From Isoetes taiwanensis (taxonomy: Eukaryota; Streptophyta; Lycopodiopsida; Isoetales; Isoetaceae): a DNA stretch of 64,000 bases. Both the position numbers and the translations under genes were made by a program. The notes under the pieces are model-generated. The model ran no database searches. It worked only from the letters and a program-made list of their open reading frames with translations, and was not told the DNA's origin. Below are positions 32,221-43,467 of this stretch, piece by piece. The DNA lies in NCBI GenBank assembly GCA_021234155.1, contig JAJEKV010000015.1, positions 12,524,304-12,588,303 of the forward strand, given 5' to 3'. Position 1 is the first letter of the stretch. Every line of letters begins with the position of its first letter.

Positions 32221-35200
32221 ATCTTCGCGCTATAGATACGCAATGTGCAGAGACCCAAAGATAAGGTAATCACCACAAGAGGGAAGGCAAAGGCCAAGTC
32301 CTTCATAGTCTTGATAGACTCGAAGTAGCCATAACTTTGCATCCCCAAGGATGGTTGAAATGTTGAAATTGAAACCCCTAAAGTCCAAAACCAAGGCCCG
32401 TAATCTTGGCAAGCTGGGCAAGAAGACATACAAATTGAAGAGAATCAACTTCGACATTGACTTGCCAAGGATTAATATCCGATGGGGGCGTATAATGGGC
32501 ATTGGCAAATACGATTTGATCGTTGGAATGGAGTACCTTGGACCAGCAAGGGCCATCATTGATTGTGGAAAGCTTTAAGGTGACCTTCCCAACGCCCGAC
32601 GCAAAGCCATTGAGATCACAAAGAAGTTACCCCATCATGCAATGTATGTCCGTAGAAGAAGCCGCTCAAATCTATAAAGAGCTTAGAAGGTAGCATACAT
32701 CTTCAAACTCGAGATTGAGGAACCCGAAAGTTGGAAGGAAGCAAAGAAGACAAGGTGCTCAAAGAAGTTGCCCAAGCCAATCGCCAACTTGATCACGAGT
32801 TCCACGATCTCTTTCCGTGATGAGATCGAGAAGCTTCCTCCTTACTGGGAGTAGAGTGTGAGATAGCACTCAACCAGTGGACCAAGCCGACGAAAGCAAA
32901 GGCCCCATATAGAATGACCACACATGAACTTACCTGAGCTAAAGAAGCAAGCATAAGAATTGCTCGATCCGGGTCTTCATCGCCGAAAGGCTCACCATTT
33001 GGGGCACCCATCCTTTGTTAAGAAGAAGGATGGAAGCTTGAGGATGTGCATAGATTACGCATAAACCCAACAAACACACCATCAAGAACAAATACGCGAC
33101 TCCCCGTGATCGTACGAATTTGATGGATCAGCTCCAAGGGGCAAAGGTCTTCCAAGATCGACCTAAGGTCGCTATCACCGATCAGAATAAAAGAAGAGGA
33201 CATCCACAAAACGGCTTTCAGATCAGATATGGGCATTACGACCACCGTAATGCCATTTGGGCTATCCAACGCCCCAGCCACGCTCATGAGACTCATGAAT
33301 GACATCTTCGGGAATACTTGGACACCTTTAGATAGTATTCTTCACTCGACATTCCGTGTACAAGAAATCCATCGAAGAGCATGCTCAAAGACGCCGTAAG
33401 GTGCTCGAGAAGTTAAGGAGGCATCGGCTAGGCGCCAAGTTGTCGGGCGTCACTTCGCAATGCAGAAGGTGGAATACCCTGGCCATGTGATTTCAGCGTA
33501 TGAATCTCGGCTGCACTCGCCAAGATTAAAGCAAGAATCCAATGGCCGCACCAAAGAACGCCCATGAGGTCGGTTTCCTTTGGCCTAGCAGATATTACAG
33601 AAGTTCGCGAAGAACTTCGCAAAGATAGCAGCCCCAATCGGCGCATTTGACAAAGGCGAGAAAGTAAAAATTGGGCGTACTCATTGGCTCAAGAAAGCCG
33701 GGCAGGATTTGAGTTGTTGAAGGAAGCTTTGATGACCACGGACCCGCCAGACCCTTAAAAGGACAAGTTAGTGGCAACGGATGCAAGCAAGATAGCCACA
33801 GTGTGCAAAGCTCATGCAAGAAGAGCGGTAATAGCGCATTTACCTGCTGGAAAATGAACGACGCCGAAACGCGCTAACTCGACCGACGATGATCAAGAGC
33901 CGCTAGCGCTTGTCGTATGCTGAGAACTGGAGGCATTACCTCTTAGGGAGGAAGTTCCACCGACACCGATCACCGTGAGCCTCCAAGACGATTCACGCAA
34001 ACCACATCTCAACTGAGGCGCAGAAGGTGGATGGAATTTCTCGAGGAGCACGACTTTGAGATAGTCTACAAACCCGAAGCTTAATGTGGTAGCAGATGCG
34101 CTTTCAAGGCATCCACCGACAACCGTGAGTGCAATCGCAACGCAAACTCGACGCCTTCAAATGATTTCGAAAAGATAGAAGAAACCTTGCCAACGATGTG
34201 GACTTCAAGGAAGTATGGGCAAGCTTGTGGAAGGAAGCAAGAACAGATAAGGAGAGGGAGACCTTCAAAATTTTAAGAAGGAAGGTAACCTCCTATACCG
34301 TAAGAACAAATTGTGCGCGCTGTAATCATCCGAGGAGGAAGTTGATCCTCCACGACACCCACAACAGCCCAATAGCTGGCCACGCAGGATTCATGAAGAC
34401 ATACTTTAAAGTGCGTGAGCCTACTATTGGCCGGAATGAAGAAGCAAGATAGCCCACTACATCAAGGAGTGTCACTATGCCAAAACAAAGGCGTAATAAC
34501 TCCGGTACCACTGGGCATTGGAACCATTAGCGGTGCCAAACGCTAAGTGGGAAGTCGCCGCATGGACTTTATAACAGATTGCCAAGGACAAGAAGAGGTA
34601 AGGATGCCTTGATGGTCGTGGGTCGACAAGTTGTCGAAGATGGCCCATTTTGTCCCTTTGCGTGACCACTTGACACAACGATGGACACCGCAAAGCTCTT
34701 CACCAAAGAGATTTTCGTGACTTCATGGCATGCCAAGGAAATTATCTCCGACCGAGATCCAAAGTTCATCAGTGCCTTCCGGCGTGATCTCTTCACAACG
34801 ATCGAACGGTTATCCATGAGCACGCCCTATCACCCACGTGACGGATGGGCAAACGGAGCGCGTCAACGAATATTGGAAGACATGTTCAAACTATGTCCGA
34901 ACAAGCAAGGCATGTGGGAGGAATTTATTCACTTAGTGGAGTTTGCATACAATAGCACCAAGCAGAATCATCCCAAATGTCGCCATTCATGATCAACTAC
35001 GGCTACCAATGCCTAACTCCGCACACTTGGCACAATCCCGTGTCAAAAGTGGAAGTCTCGCAGCAAATGTTGAGCGACATGCGCAGCCTTTGTGGAAGAA
35101 GTTCGAGGGTACCTTCTAGCAAGAAGAGTCGGCAGAAGACCATCACCGACAAACACCGGACAAATGAGAATTCCAAGTTGAGAGGATGTATGGCTCAAGA

Positions 35201-35330
35201 TCAAGGTAAAGCAAGCGAAGCCCGCGATCGGAAATTGCAAGACGCTTGTCCAAGGTGGGCTGGACCATTCGTAATAGTCCAAAGAGTGGGTAACCAATCC
35301 TACAAGTTAGACTTGCCAAAGACACTTAAA
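32220..35330 (+). pseudogene. E2 pol: protease, RT, RNase H, integrase
   Basis: Protease: SFIVLIDS near 32300, followed by INFDIDLPRI and IGKYDLIVGMEYL in a 75-codon run (32351-32578). RT lies around 32770-33620, but the FFDD motif seen in E1 is destroyed by small indels near 33335. RNase H keeps the [12 protein letters not shown] equivalent near 34080. Integrase has [14 protein letters not shown] at 34354 onward, ISDRDPKF near 34745 and a CNIV-type C-terminal region to 35330. Non-functional as read. Confidence 0.88.
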
Positions 35331-35396
35331 GATCCACAAAAGTCTTCCACGGAGTTTGCTAAAGAAGCACACCCCAACCCGTGATGAAGTCCTCGA

Positions 35397-35655
35397 CACT
35401 CCAACGATGTTGGAAATGACATGTAAGAACAAATTGGAAATAGTTCTAGAGCTAATTCTTGATAAAGCATTCAAGAAAACAAGGAGATCGGAGTTTCTCC
35501 AATACTTGGTCAAGTGGAAACACTTGCCGGTGGAAGACGCCACATGGGTACTTAAAAGGATCCGGAAAACAAGACCCACGCTTTATGGAGCAATGGGACG
35601 GCAAGGTCATCTCCAAGAAATCGCTCTGCATGTCGATTTGTGTAGATTAATAGCT
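35397..35655 (+). CDS. E2 integrase chromodomain
   Basis: Open 90-codon stretch: LILDKAFKKTRRSEF, then FLQYLVKWKHLP, VEDATWVLK. Chromodomain pattern: an aromatic after the first strand (QYLVKW) and the second tryptophan in EDATW, the residues that usually help form the methyl-lysine pocket. Such domains at the integrase C-terminus guide chromovirus insertion. Here the same element carries an ORF with an H3 tail, the ligand class of chromodomains. Confidence 0.88.
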
Positions 35656-36455
35656 TGCCTAGTTAAGAGACCCACGATGCAACCTATGAGGTAAGGGTTG
35701 CATGCGCGAAACCGGCGATGAGATTACTACGGGATCTCTAGGACGGGTGTAATGTCAATGTAGGCATGACCGCTGTGTCGCTTGGAAAGTCTACTGTCCC
35801 ACTAAGTAGACCACCCTCGAGAGAAAGGAGGTCATTGAGGAATGCATTGATAGGAAAAGCACCTCTAGCCCCATATATGCTTTGATAGGAGGAATCGCCT
35901 TCACGCCCCATATACACGGAAGGACCTATCCTCCACGCCAACTAAAGGTGTAGGCATGAGTGGCATATAGGCATAGTAGGCGCCTGTCTCCACGCCATAA
36001 TGGAAGATTCACCCTCTTCCTACGGAGATTAGCCATGCATCCATGTAGATAGGTGGGGTGGTCACCATATAACCAACATTTTATTTAATATTAATGGTAC
36101 TAACGTAGTGTTGACCCTCGCAGCCAATAGAGCCCCGAGGGCCGAGGTCGAACTATTTAAGACCTCGCAACACAATTTTGTTGTAATGTGTTGCAAGGAA
36201 TAAAGAGTACCTCGAAAGCAATAATTGTATATATAATAATAAACCAAACATTAGAGTTATTGTTATAATGACATAAGTGATAACCATTGATTGGATAATA
36301 GTATAATAATGTTCTATAAATATTACCTTGAGGTAATCCTATTAAATGTATAACTATAATAATAAGTATGTGGTATGCATGAGGTTGATTGCAGTGTTAA
36401 GAAGATCCCAAGGTGGAGACCCATGATGCCGCTGGACAAAGATCAATTGGGGGAA
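35656..36455 (+). other. E2 3' untranslated region
   Basis: Conserved with E1 22600-23456 (same ordered blocks) and holding the matching hairpin at 36167-36194 (GCAACACA with TGTGTTGC). It ends in a purine tract (TTGGGGGAA) before the LTR. Confidence 0.75.
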
Positions 36456-37943
36456 TGTGACGCTCCAAAGACGATATATGGTCTCAAGACATATACCATA
36501 TCAAGGCCACACGCTGACACGCCGGCCCAAATGACGTAATACCAACGTGTACCCAAGCAAGGACGCCCTAGGGGGCAACTTGCAAAGGTGCGCACACTTA
36601 GCAATGCGTGCACCTTTAGACCTTTAACCATTAAAGGTAGACCAAGGGTCATGGGAACCCTAAACCTAACTGATAGCCTTCATAAGGCACCAAACCCTAA
36701 CATTCCCTTTTTTTTCGCCTACGCACATTCCGAGTCCCGATTCATGGCTACCAGGAGTCAATTCCAACTCCCACGATCTGCCCGTGCGCCCCAGCTTGTC
36801 AGATCGTCCTTTCGACTACATCTCGAAGCAAAACAGAGACATGAACACCTTCGGATCAAGAGGAGGGAACCAGGGATCAGGTATTTGGTCGATTGAATAG
36901 CCTAAACCTTATTCCAGCCTTCGAACCAGTAGGTTTAGCCTATTAAATCGCCCTTAGTAGCCAAGTAGATCCTGAGATTGACCCTAACTAAAGAACCTAA
37001 CTCTATGTATTAGATTAGTTCTTATTAATTATGTTCATATGATGGATGGATGTATTCTGTGGACTCATTGTATTGGGAAGGGGGGTAGAGACTTAAAGCT
37101 TAGTAGATGATGCTTCTAGCTAGTTCCTCTTAGTGCATTACTATAATTCGCCTCAGGTAATGTGAGCCCACCGGGTTGTGGGTGAAGGGGCCGACCGCTT
37201 AGAATGAGGTTCGTGTTCTAACCCTTGACCCATCCCTCCGTGTGTAAGGCCTCACCGGGGATCGAGTGACTAGGTCTAATGGCTTGCCACCGAGTGTGGG
37301 TAAGGCATGGGCTCGACAGTTCACCCGGGAGTTCACCTTCCAAAGGGTTAAGTCAATAAAGGGCAAAGGCCCTCTAGTCACCTTGGGTTAGCATGTAGAT
37401 CTCTGAGGGAGTGATCCCCACCGCCCCATCTGGACCGGGAGATGCAACCCAGAATAGCCCCCTTTGGCTATGCACCCGCTGGGCTACAAAGTCCCAACAC
37501 TTTTCAACCTACTCAGAAAAGTGTACACAGTGGAGGGGCGGATGGAGTGGACAACCCTAAGCCATGTTCTTATGCCACCCAAATCCATTGTCATGTTTCT
37601 ATCTCCAGACCGAACTCGAGACCCAAGCTTGTCACCATCCCCGAGTCCGAGCCTTGGGTAGGAACTTCCTTTGTATTGTGCCGATCTTTGTCTATGCAGA
37701 TAAGTTGATGTGCCACCCTCGAGGTGGATATATGATGTTATGTTACCGGACGCGTATGTTTACGCTCGCAGCCTAGGTAGGCCCTGAGGGAGACGGGGTA
37801 AAATGACCCCTTCACTCTTCCCACTGTGGACTCCAGATGGTCACAGTGATATGTGGAGGGCCCTGTATCAGTATGGAGCTGGTACGGGGGATGAACCTGT
37901 TTGTATACGGAGCGGGCATCGTATATGAGTAGGGGACGTCACA
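36456..37943 (+). repeat. E2 3' LTR
   Basis: 1488 bp, TGTGACGCTCC to GGGGACGTCACA, complete at both ends. Followed by GATGC (37944-37948), identical to the five bases before the E1 5' LTR. Confidence 0.93.
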
Positions 37944-37948
37944 GATGC

Positions 37949-40262
37949 CCCAATTTCAAGGGTCAAGATTTCATGCCCCAATTCTGCCACCATTAAATCA
38001 CCCTTCAGCAATATTTTGACGGCTAAGATATCACCTTCCCCCTTCAATCTGACGGTTTTCAAATGTGCGACATGCTCCCATGCATACACATGCATGCCCC
38101 ACATAGAGATCAAAGGGCCAACGGTGTGCCACCTCACCCTCCCTAAGACAAACGGCCTAGATTGATTTGAATATATAGATATCTATTTCATGGGGCATCC
38201 AAAGTAATTTTATATATATTATGATATATACATTTCATTGTGTGATTGCAAATTAAGAGCACGCTAATCAACATTCTGCTGGCTACTCTAATTGCATACT
38301 TGAGGTGTTCATTTGCAGCGCTGCCTCTTGTGTTTTTACTTGCATCCATTGATCTTACTCATTTTGGGAGATTTACTAATTTTCCATTTGGGTGATTTTT
38401 ACCTCCATTGCATGCTGTTGAACCCTATTTTACGTATCCAAGAATGACATTCTTGTGTCTCAAGAGTGCCTTTGTGCTAGTTTATTGATGTAAAATGCCA
38501 GCTACTTTGGTGTTTATAGTGATGTGTATTTCTTTGCCTAACTCTTTTGACAACCTCTTTTTTCCAATGGCTGAATGAACCTTTCTTATCGACAGCAGCA
38601 TCATTTTTTTTTTTGGTAGAAAGGTGCACCATAAATGTTCAAGCACATACCTTATAATAGAGATGAAGCAAACCATTATGGAAGATGGGCTACACCATCC
38701 TTAGCTGCAACACGAACCACTATGGACGGGTCTGCACCATGAAGGTCCATCAGTTCACCACAACGGGCAGGCAATTCACCAAATTCCTAGCACCATAAAG
38801 GGCAGCCTATCACCATAAGGGGCAGAAACATGCCTTCCTTTGTGGCCATATTTTTTGCTATTGCTGATTGATTTCAGGGGGAAAAAAAAATTTCTAATAT
38901 GCATTGCCATCTAAGGAAACAAATCCAAAAAAAATAATTTCAGAAATAGCATTGTTTGCACTACAGGAATTTCGATTTGGTCACTGGCAAACCATAGGTG
39001 GGCACCCTCCCTTACCCTGTATTTCAAATATGGTGTTGAAAATACAAATCCTACCTTCTGACCAGGATAAGGTTGAATAAATGCAATAAGTAACACCTGC
39101 ATGCCTCAAGAATCTTGGGAACATGGTTGAGGTGTGCAGGTCTAGCAGGGCACCACAGAGTAAAACAAAGCGTCTTGGAGCCAAGGGTTCCGACGGAGCA
39201 AGCATGTGCACAATAGTGTGCTAATCCCAGCGTCTTCTAAGGCGTCAAAAGCTATGGCCACGCCGAAAAGTGGCCCAGGAAAGCATGCTAAAAACTCACT
39301 AATTCCAAATTTATTAATTTTCTTTTGCTAGTAATCATATATAGAGGAAGGAAATGGCACAACAATAGACAAGAATGAACACATATACCACTCAAAAGAT
39401 ACATGCATTTCACTACCGAATGAACAAGCCTCAGAATAGATTAACTTCAAATGGGCATGTTAGTTTCTAATTGTTTCAGTTCAGGCGTTGTAAACCATGA
39501 GGACTGATAAGCCAAGAAAATCCTAAAATTTCTTTCAAAAAGAAGAAAAAAAGGGAGGTCGAGATAAAAAGGATTCAAAGAAAGTACCTAAGTAAGGGAG
39601 CAGAATTTCCTTGTAAGACCATCTGCAGACTATGAAAATGCATCAAATGTACGTGGTAGAATACCAATACCTTTCAATCTAGACCAGTTTTGCACCTGCT
39701 GACACTTCAAGCACCTTGTGAGCTACTAATCTTTGCTGGGATGAGGGGACTTGAACCCCTGTAGCATAAATGACCACTTCCAAACATCCCAGCTGCAAAT
39801 TCAGCAAACTCGTTAGTGGGGATGGGCAGAGGATCACCCAAGCCCATGAGAAATAGGGGATGGGAAGGTAATGGCCAGACCTGATATACAAAGCAAAGTG
39901 ACTGAATTTGTCACATGAAAATAACCAAATAACCATGGATGCAAACTGCATTTTCAATCATAAACATGACAATTTTTAAAACAATAAACTAGTTTATATG
40001 ACAAACATTATCATGGAAGATTCTATTTACCGAAACAAGAAACTAGTTTACTTGAACTCTATTGAAGCAATTGCTCAGCCAAATAGTTGCTGCCTTAATG
40101 AAAACAGTAGAATACTTGCTGCCCCAATGGAAACAGGAGACTATTAAAATGTAACAATACAATTGGAACTCAAGCCTATTCCTGCTTGCTGATCACATAC
40201 ATACAAAAATTCAGCTTACATACAAAAATTCAGATTACTGTGTGCTTACATCCCAATCTTTC
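37949..40262. other. No recognised gene
   Basis: Sequence right of the chromovirus pair. It includes CACCATAA-rich words near 38690-38830. At 39734-39765, on the minus strand, there is a T-arm-like stretch, GGGGTTCAAGTCCCC plus TCATCCCA, without the rest of a tRNA. It may be the 3' flank of the neighbouring transposase element. No terminal repeat was found. Confidence 0.4.
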
Positions 40263-40676
40263 TCAGGTGTGCATGTGCCTCATCCCTGTAGACATCATCC
40301 AAGCATTTGATCTTTTTAGCAACCTCAACATCTTCAGAATTGCTACAGTTTGTATCATCACTAAAATCAGGAGTGTTGGGACCACGTGTGTTAATCTTGT
40401 CCCCAACAATTCTACCATGGCAGGCATCAGGCTCAGTCCAAAAATCAGATGTGTTCTTACCAAGTTTATGATGTTGTACCTTTTGTTTCTTTTGGCATCT
40501 CTGATCCCATGAACAAACATGTGTCTCCTCAAGGCTACATGTTCATCCTCCTGATAATCCTCATATGGATCTTGACTATCTATGAAGTTGCTTGGAGGAA
40601 GATCAGTGCCTCCATACTGGATGTGGCAGCCAACAACCAAATGAACATCATTCACATGATCATGATCACCGCCCAC
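40263..40676 (-). other. ORF, possible tail of the transposase element
   Basis: A 137-codon open frame on the minus strand, starting MGGDHDHVNDVHLVVG, downstream of the transposase and in the same direction. It has no motif I recognise. It could be an additional exon or simply a chance frame in the element's 3' region. Confidence 0.25.
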
Positions 40677-40938
40677 AACATCAAGAACTGATCATGATCA
40701 CAATGGTTCACCGCAGAACATCTAACTTTTGGGGTCATAACCCCTTCTGACCATGAGTTTCATTCTTGCCCTCCTCCTAGCCCTAATTGTCTCATTTGAG
40801 AAAGGCCTAGAAGGGTCAAAGATCCGCTCAAGTGGTAGTCAGCTCTTTCCATCCGCATTGAACAACATACTTCTCATTTTCATGGCATTGGCTTCACATA
40901 TTTTTCAGCATTTTTTTTTTTTTTTCGTGACCTTGGCC

Positions 40939-42900
40939 TTAGCCCTTAGCCTCAATTGTATCTCCTTGATTCTTTTTTTTCTCGCCTTGATTCTTTTTTC
41001 TTCTCGCCAGCTTTTCTTGCCTAAGTCTGCTGGCCTCCACTTGCCTATTGTGCTCATCTAATTTTGCCTTGATCATCTCATCCGAAGTGACCATGAGCCT
41101 ATGAGCCAATTCAATTGGCAACTTGCTTCTCTTAGCCCTAACACAATTTACATTAGGATTGGCTGCCACCTTTACTATAGCGTAACCGAACCAACCCGTT
41201 ATGATTGCATGGCATTGTTGCAAAGAAAAACATCATTACAAAATGAAAGATCAATTGGATCAAGAACAACAATGGATGGATGAGCAATTGTATCACAACC
41301 AGCATTAGGAATAAGTGTAATGGGAGCAGCAATATCAAGATTGTCTACAACTTGTTGGACATCAATAGAAACATTCTGATTAACAGCATTAGGATCTATG
41401 TCATTAGGAGCAGCATTTGGATCATCCTCTTCATCTTCACTATCTCTTACAATCTGACTTTCAGCAATGGGATCAGGCTGCACAACCAACATTTTCCATG
41501 GCCATATACCTGTCTTAGCAAAGCCTGCTTTGATGTTATGAACGGTCAATGATTGTCTAAGTGATGCTGAGACTCATACTGCCATGTCTTCTTTGGAAGG
41601 CTCAAGAAGCTCATGGTCTCGCATATATTTAGATCTTAGACTCTTGAAGGCTCCTTTCATGGGGCCAAAACATGACACATCAAGTGGCTGGAGCCTATGA
41701 GAAGTGTGGGCTGGCAATTGATAGATATGCAAACCAATTTCCTTAGCATGTTGGATCACTTTCAGATTTACATGTGATCCGTGGCCATCACAGATCAGTA
41801 GGTGAGGATTTTCTGAACTAATATCGCCTGGCACATTAGTTTTGAAGTGTTGAAGCCATGCATCAAATAGCTCATGGGTAATCCATGCCTTTTTTTGATA
41901 GCACATGGCAGCCCTTGGCTCACATCCAGCAAGTAAGTCCCTATCTCCCAATTTTTTTCCCTTGAAGACATAAAGCTTAGGAATGCTTTGGCCTGCTGCA
42001 TTTACACAACACAAAACAGTTAACCACTCCCTATTCTTTGGCTCACATCCAGCAAGTAAGTCCCTATTTCTCAATTTTTTTTCCCTTGAAGACATAAAGA
42101 TTAGGAATGCTTTAGCCTGCTGCATTTACACAACACAAAACAGTTAACCACTCCCTATTCTTAGGGATGATCTGAGTGACATTTCTTTGCCCTTTCCTTG
42201 CTAGAATTTTCATGCCAGCCCTGCTGCCAGCCTGCATGCCTGTTTCATCACAATTCCATATCTTAGATGGATCGAAGCTAAAATCATCATAAGCCTTTCT
42301 AAGGCCAGTATAGAAGCCAATTAAGTTAATGGAACTAATTGCCTTGACCCGTTGGACCTCCACGCATTGGGTGGATCTAAGCGTGACTTCAAGATGTCTT
42401 TTCTTGAAGCTCCTCCACCATTTGTCTCCAGGAATCCCATTCTTAAAACAAGTCTGCCTATTGGCACACATTTCTGATGTCTTTTCCCTCATAATTCCAA
42501 GTGAAATTCCCCTTCCTTCGTCACACACTTGCAAGGCCCATTTTACAAGGATTTCCTCTTCCTCTAATGTGAAGCCCTTGGGTTTGGATCCTCCCTTAAC
42601 CTCACACTCACCATAAACCCAACGAGTTAATGTGGTTGCAGGAATGGCATAATGCAAAGAGGCCTTTCTGATGGACATGCCATCATCTATAGAATCTAAA
42701 GCCTCTTGCATTGTCTCTATAGTCCAGGCTCCCCTCTTGGTTGATCTTATTCTTTTGCTGCCAAGAGTGGATGGAGGAACAGGAGTATGGATCAAGGGTC
42801 TAGCAAATCTTTTCGCTTTGGTAACAGCCTTTGGATCAACCTTTAGATCAGAAGGTGGAGGTGCATCAATCTTTCTACCTCGAAGATGCATGATTGACAA
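40939..42900 (-). pseudogene. Pogo/jerky-like transposase (CENP-B type)
   Basis: DNA transposase of the Tc1/mariner-pogo group. From the ATG at 42900: basic N-terminus; helix-turn-helix (MQEALDSIDDG, IRKASLHYAIPATTLTRWV); second CENP-B/Tc5-type DNA-binding domain (EEEEILVKWAL to GDKWWRSFKKRH); DDE catalytic core with first Asp in WNCDETG, second in LLICDGHGSH, third in LQPLDVSCFGP; then the usual NIKAGFAKTGIWP tail and a lysine-rich end. It is dead: a tandem duplication in the core brings a CAA-to-TAA stop and a frame change at about 42112. A TGA follows DMAV at 41574, and another frameshift occurs near 41200. No terminal inverted repeats were found. Confidence 0.9.
41917..42163. repeat. 123/124-bp tandem duplication in the transposase
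   Basis: Two copies start GGCTCACATCC at 41917 and 42040. Each encodes, on the minus strand, NREWLTVLCCVNAAG, then PKLYVFKGKK and DLLAGCEP. A T-run of 7 against 8 changes the frame. One copy reads GGC CAA, the other GGC TAA. Confidence 0.9.
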
Positions 42901-43341
42901 GAGAAATCAAACAACAGGAATTGAAATAGCAGAATTCAGACAACACAAGAATTGAAGTAGAAGTAAAGCAAGGGTGAATGATCACTTAACTTGCAGATGC
43001 CCATCCGATTTTTGAGACTGCATATAAGCAGACAGCAAACCTGTTCACATTCGGGAGGGAATTAGTGGAGGGAATTAATGGAGGGAATTACTGAAACAGA
43101 AAAGCTTGGAGGGAAACACAAACCTATGGTTGTGGATGAAGCCAGCACATCAATCCATATTTAGATGATCTTGGCTGTCCATAATTACTAGCATGGCTTG
43201 ATAATCCCATAGTGCATGCAGTACCCCTTTTCTGAAGATGCATGCAATTCTTGAACTGCAAAAAAATGAAGAAAAAAGGTTATAAGTAAAAGATGCATGG
43301 TCAAAGCTTCTAAAAATCAAATGGGAATGATACGTAGCTTC

Positions 43342-43467
43342 TTAATCCTCAATCCATGGTTGCAAGTCTGTAGAATACAGCAGCAATGCAGTTGGCGCCA
43401 AATCTCCCTCCAAATACTCGAAATCCTCCTCCAGAAGTTGCCATTTTAGCTGTTCAGAGGTCGCCAT
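43342..43467 (-). CDS. 41-codon ORF upstream of the transposase
   Basis: Minus strand, start at 43467: MATSEQLKWQLLEEDF, ending in LQPWIED. About 440 bp before the transposase ATG and in the same direction. It may be a short upstream ORF or a first exon of the element's transcript, or chance. Nothing in it identifies a family. Confidence 0.25.
   Translation of the reverse strand: MATSEQLKWQLLEEDFEYLEGDLAPTALLLYSTDLQPWIED

Larger units (their letters stand above)
10634..37943 (+). mobile_element. Compound of two chromoviruses, E1 and E2
   Basis: Order: LTR, E1 interior, LTR, truncated LTR, E2 interior, LTR. Outer flanks are GATGC at 10629-10633 and at 37944-37948, while no target repeat exists at the E1/E2 border. 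The E1 3' LTR ends at 25123 (GACGCCACA). The next base continues the E2 LTR from about its 38th position. Both sequences contain ACATATACC there, so the join sits on microhomology. E1 and E2 share gene order, 3' region and LTR architecture but differ clearly in sequence. The pair could be a recombination product of two insertions, or a tandem provirus inserted once. Confidence 0.85.

Noticed and set aside
39734-39765. tRNA gene on the minus strand
   Set aside because: Only a T-arm-like stretch with an acceptor-like end is present; no D-arm or anticodon arm is visible.
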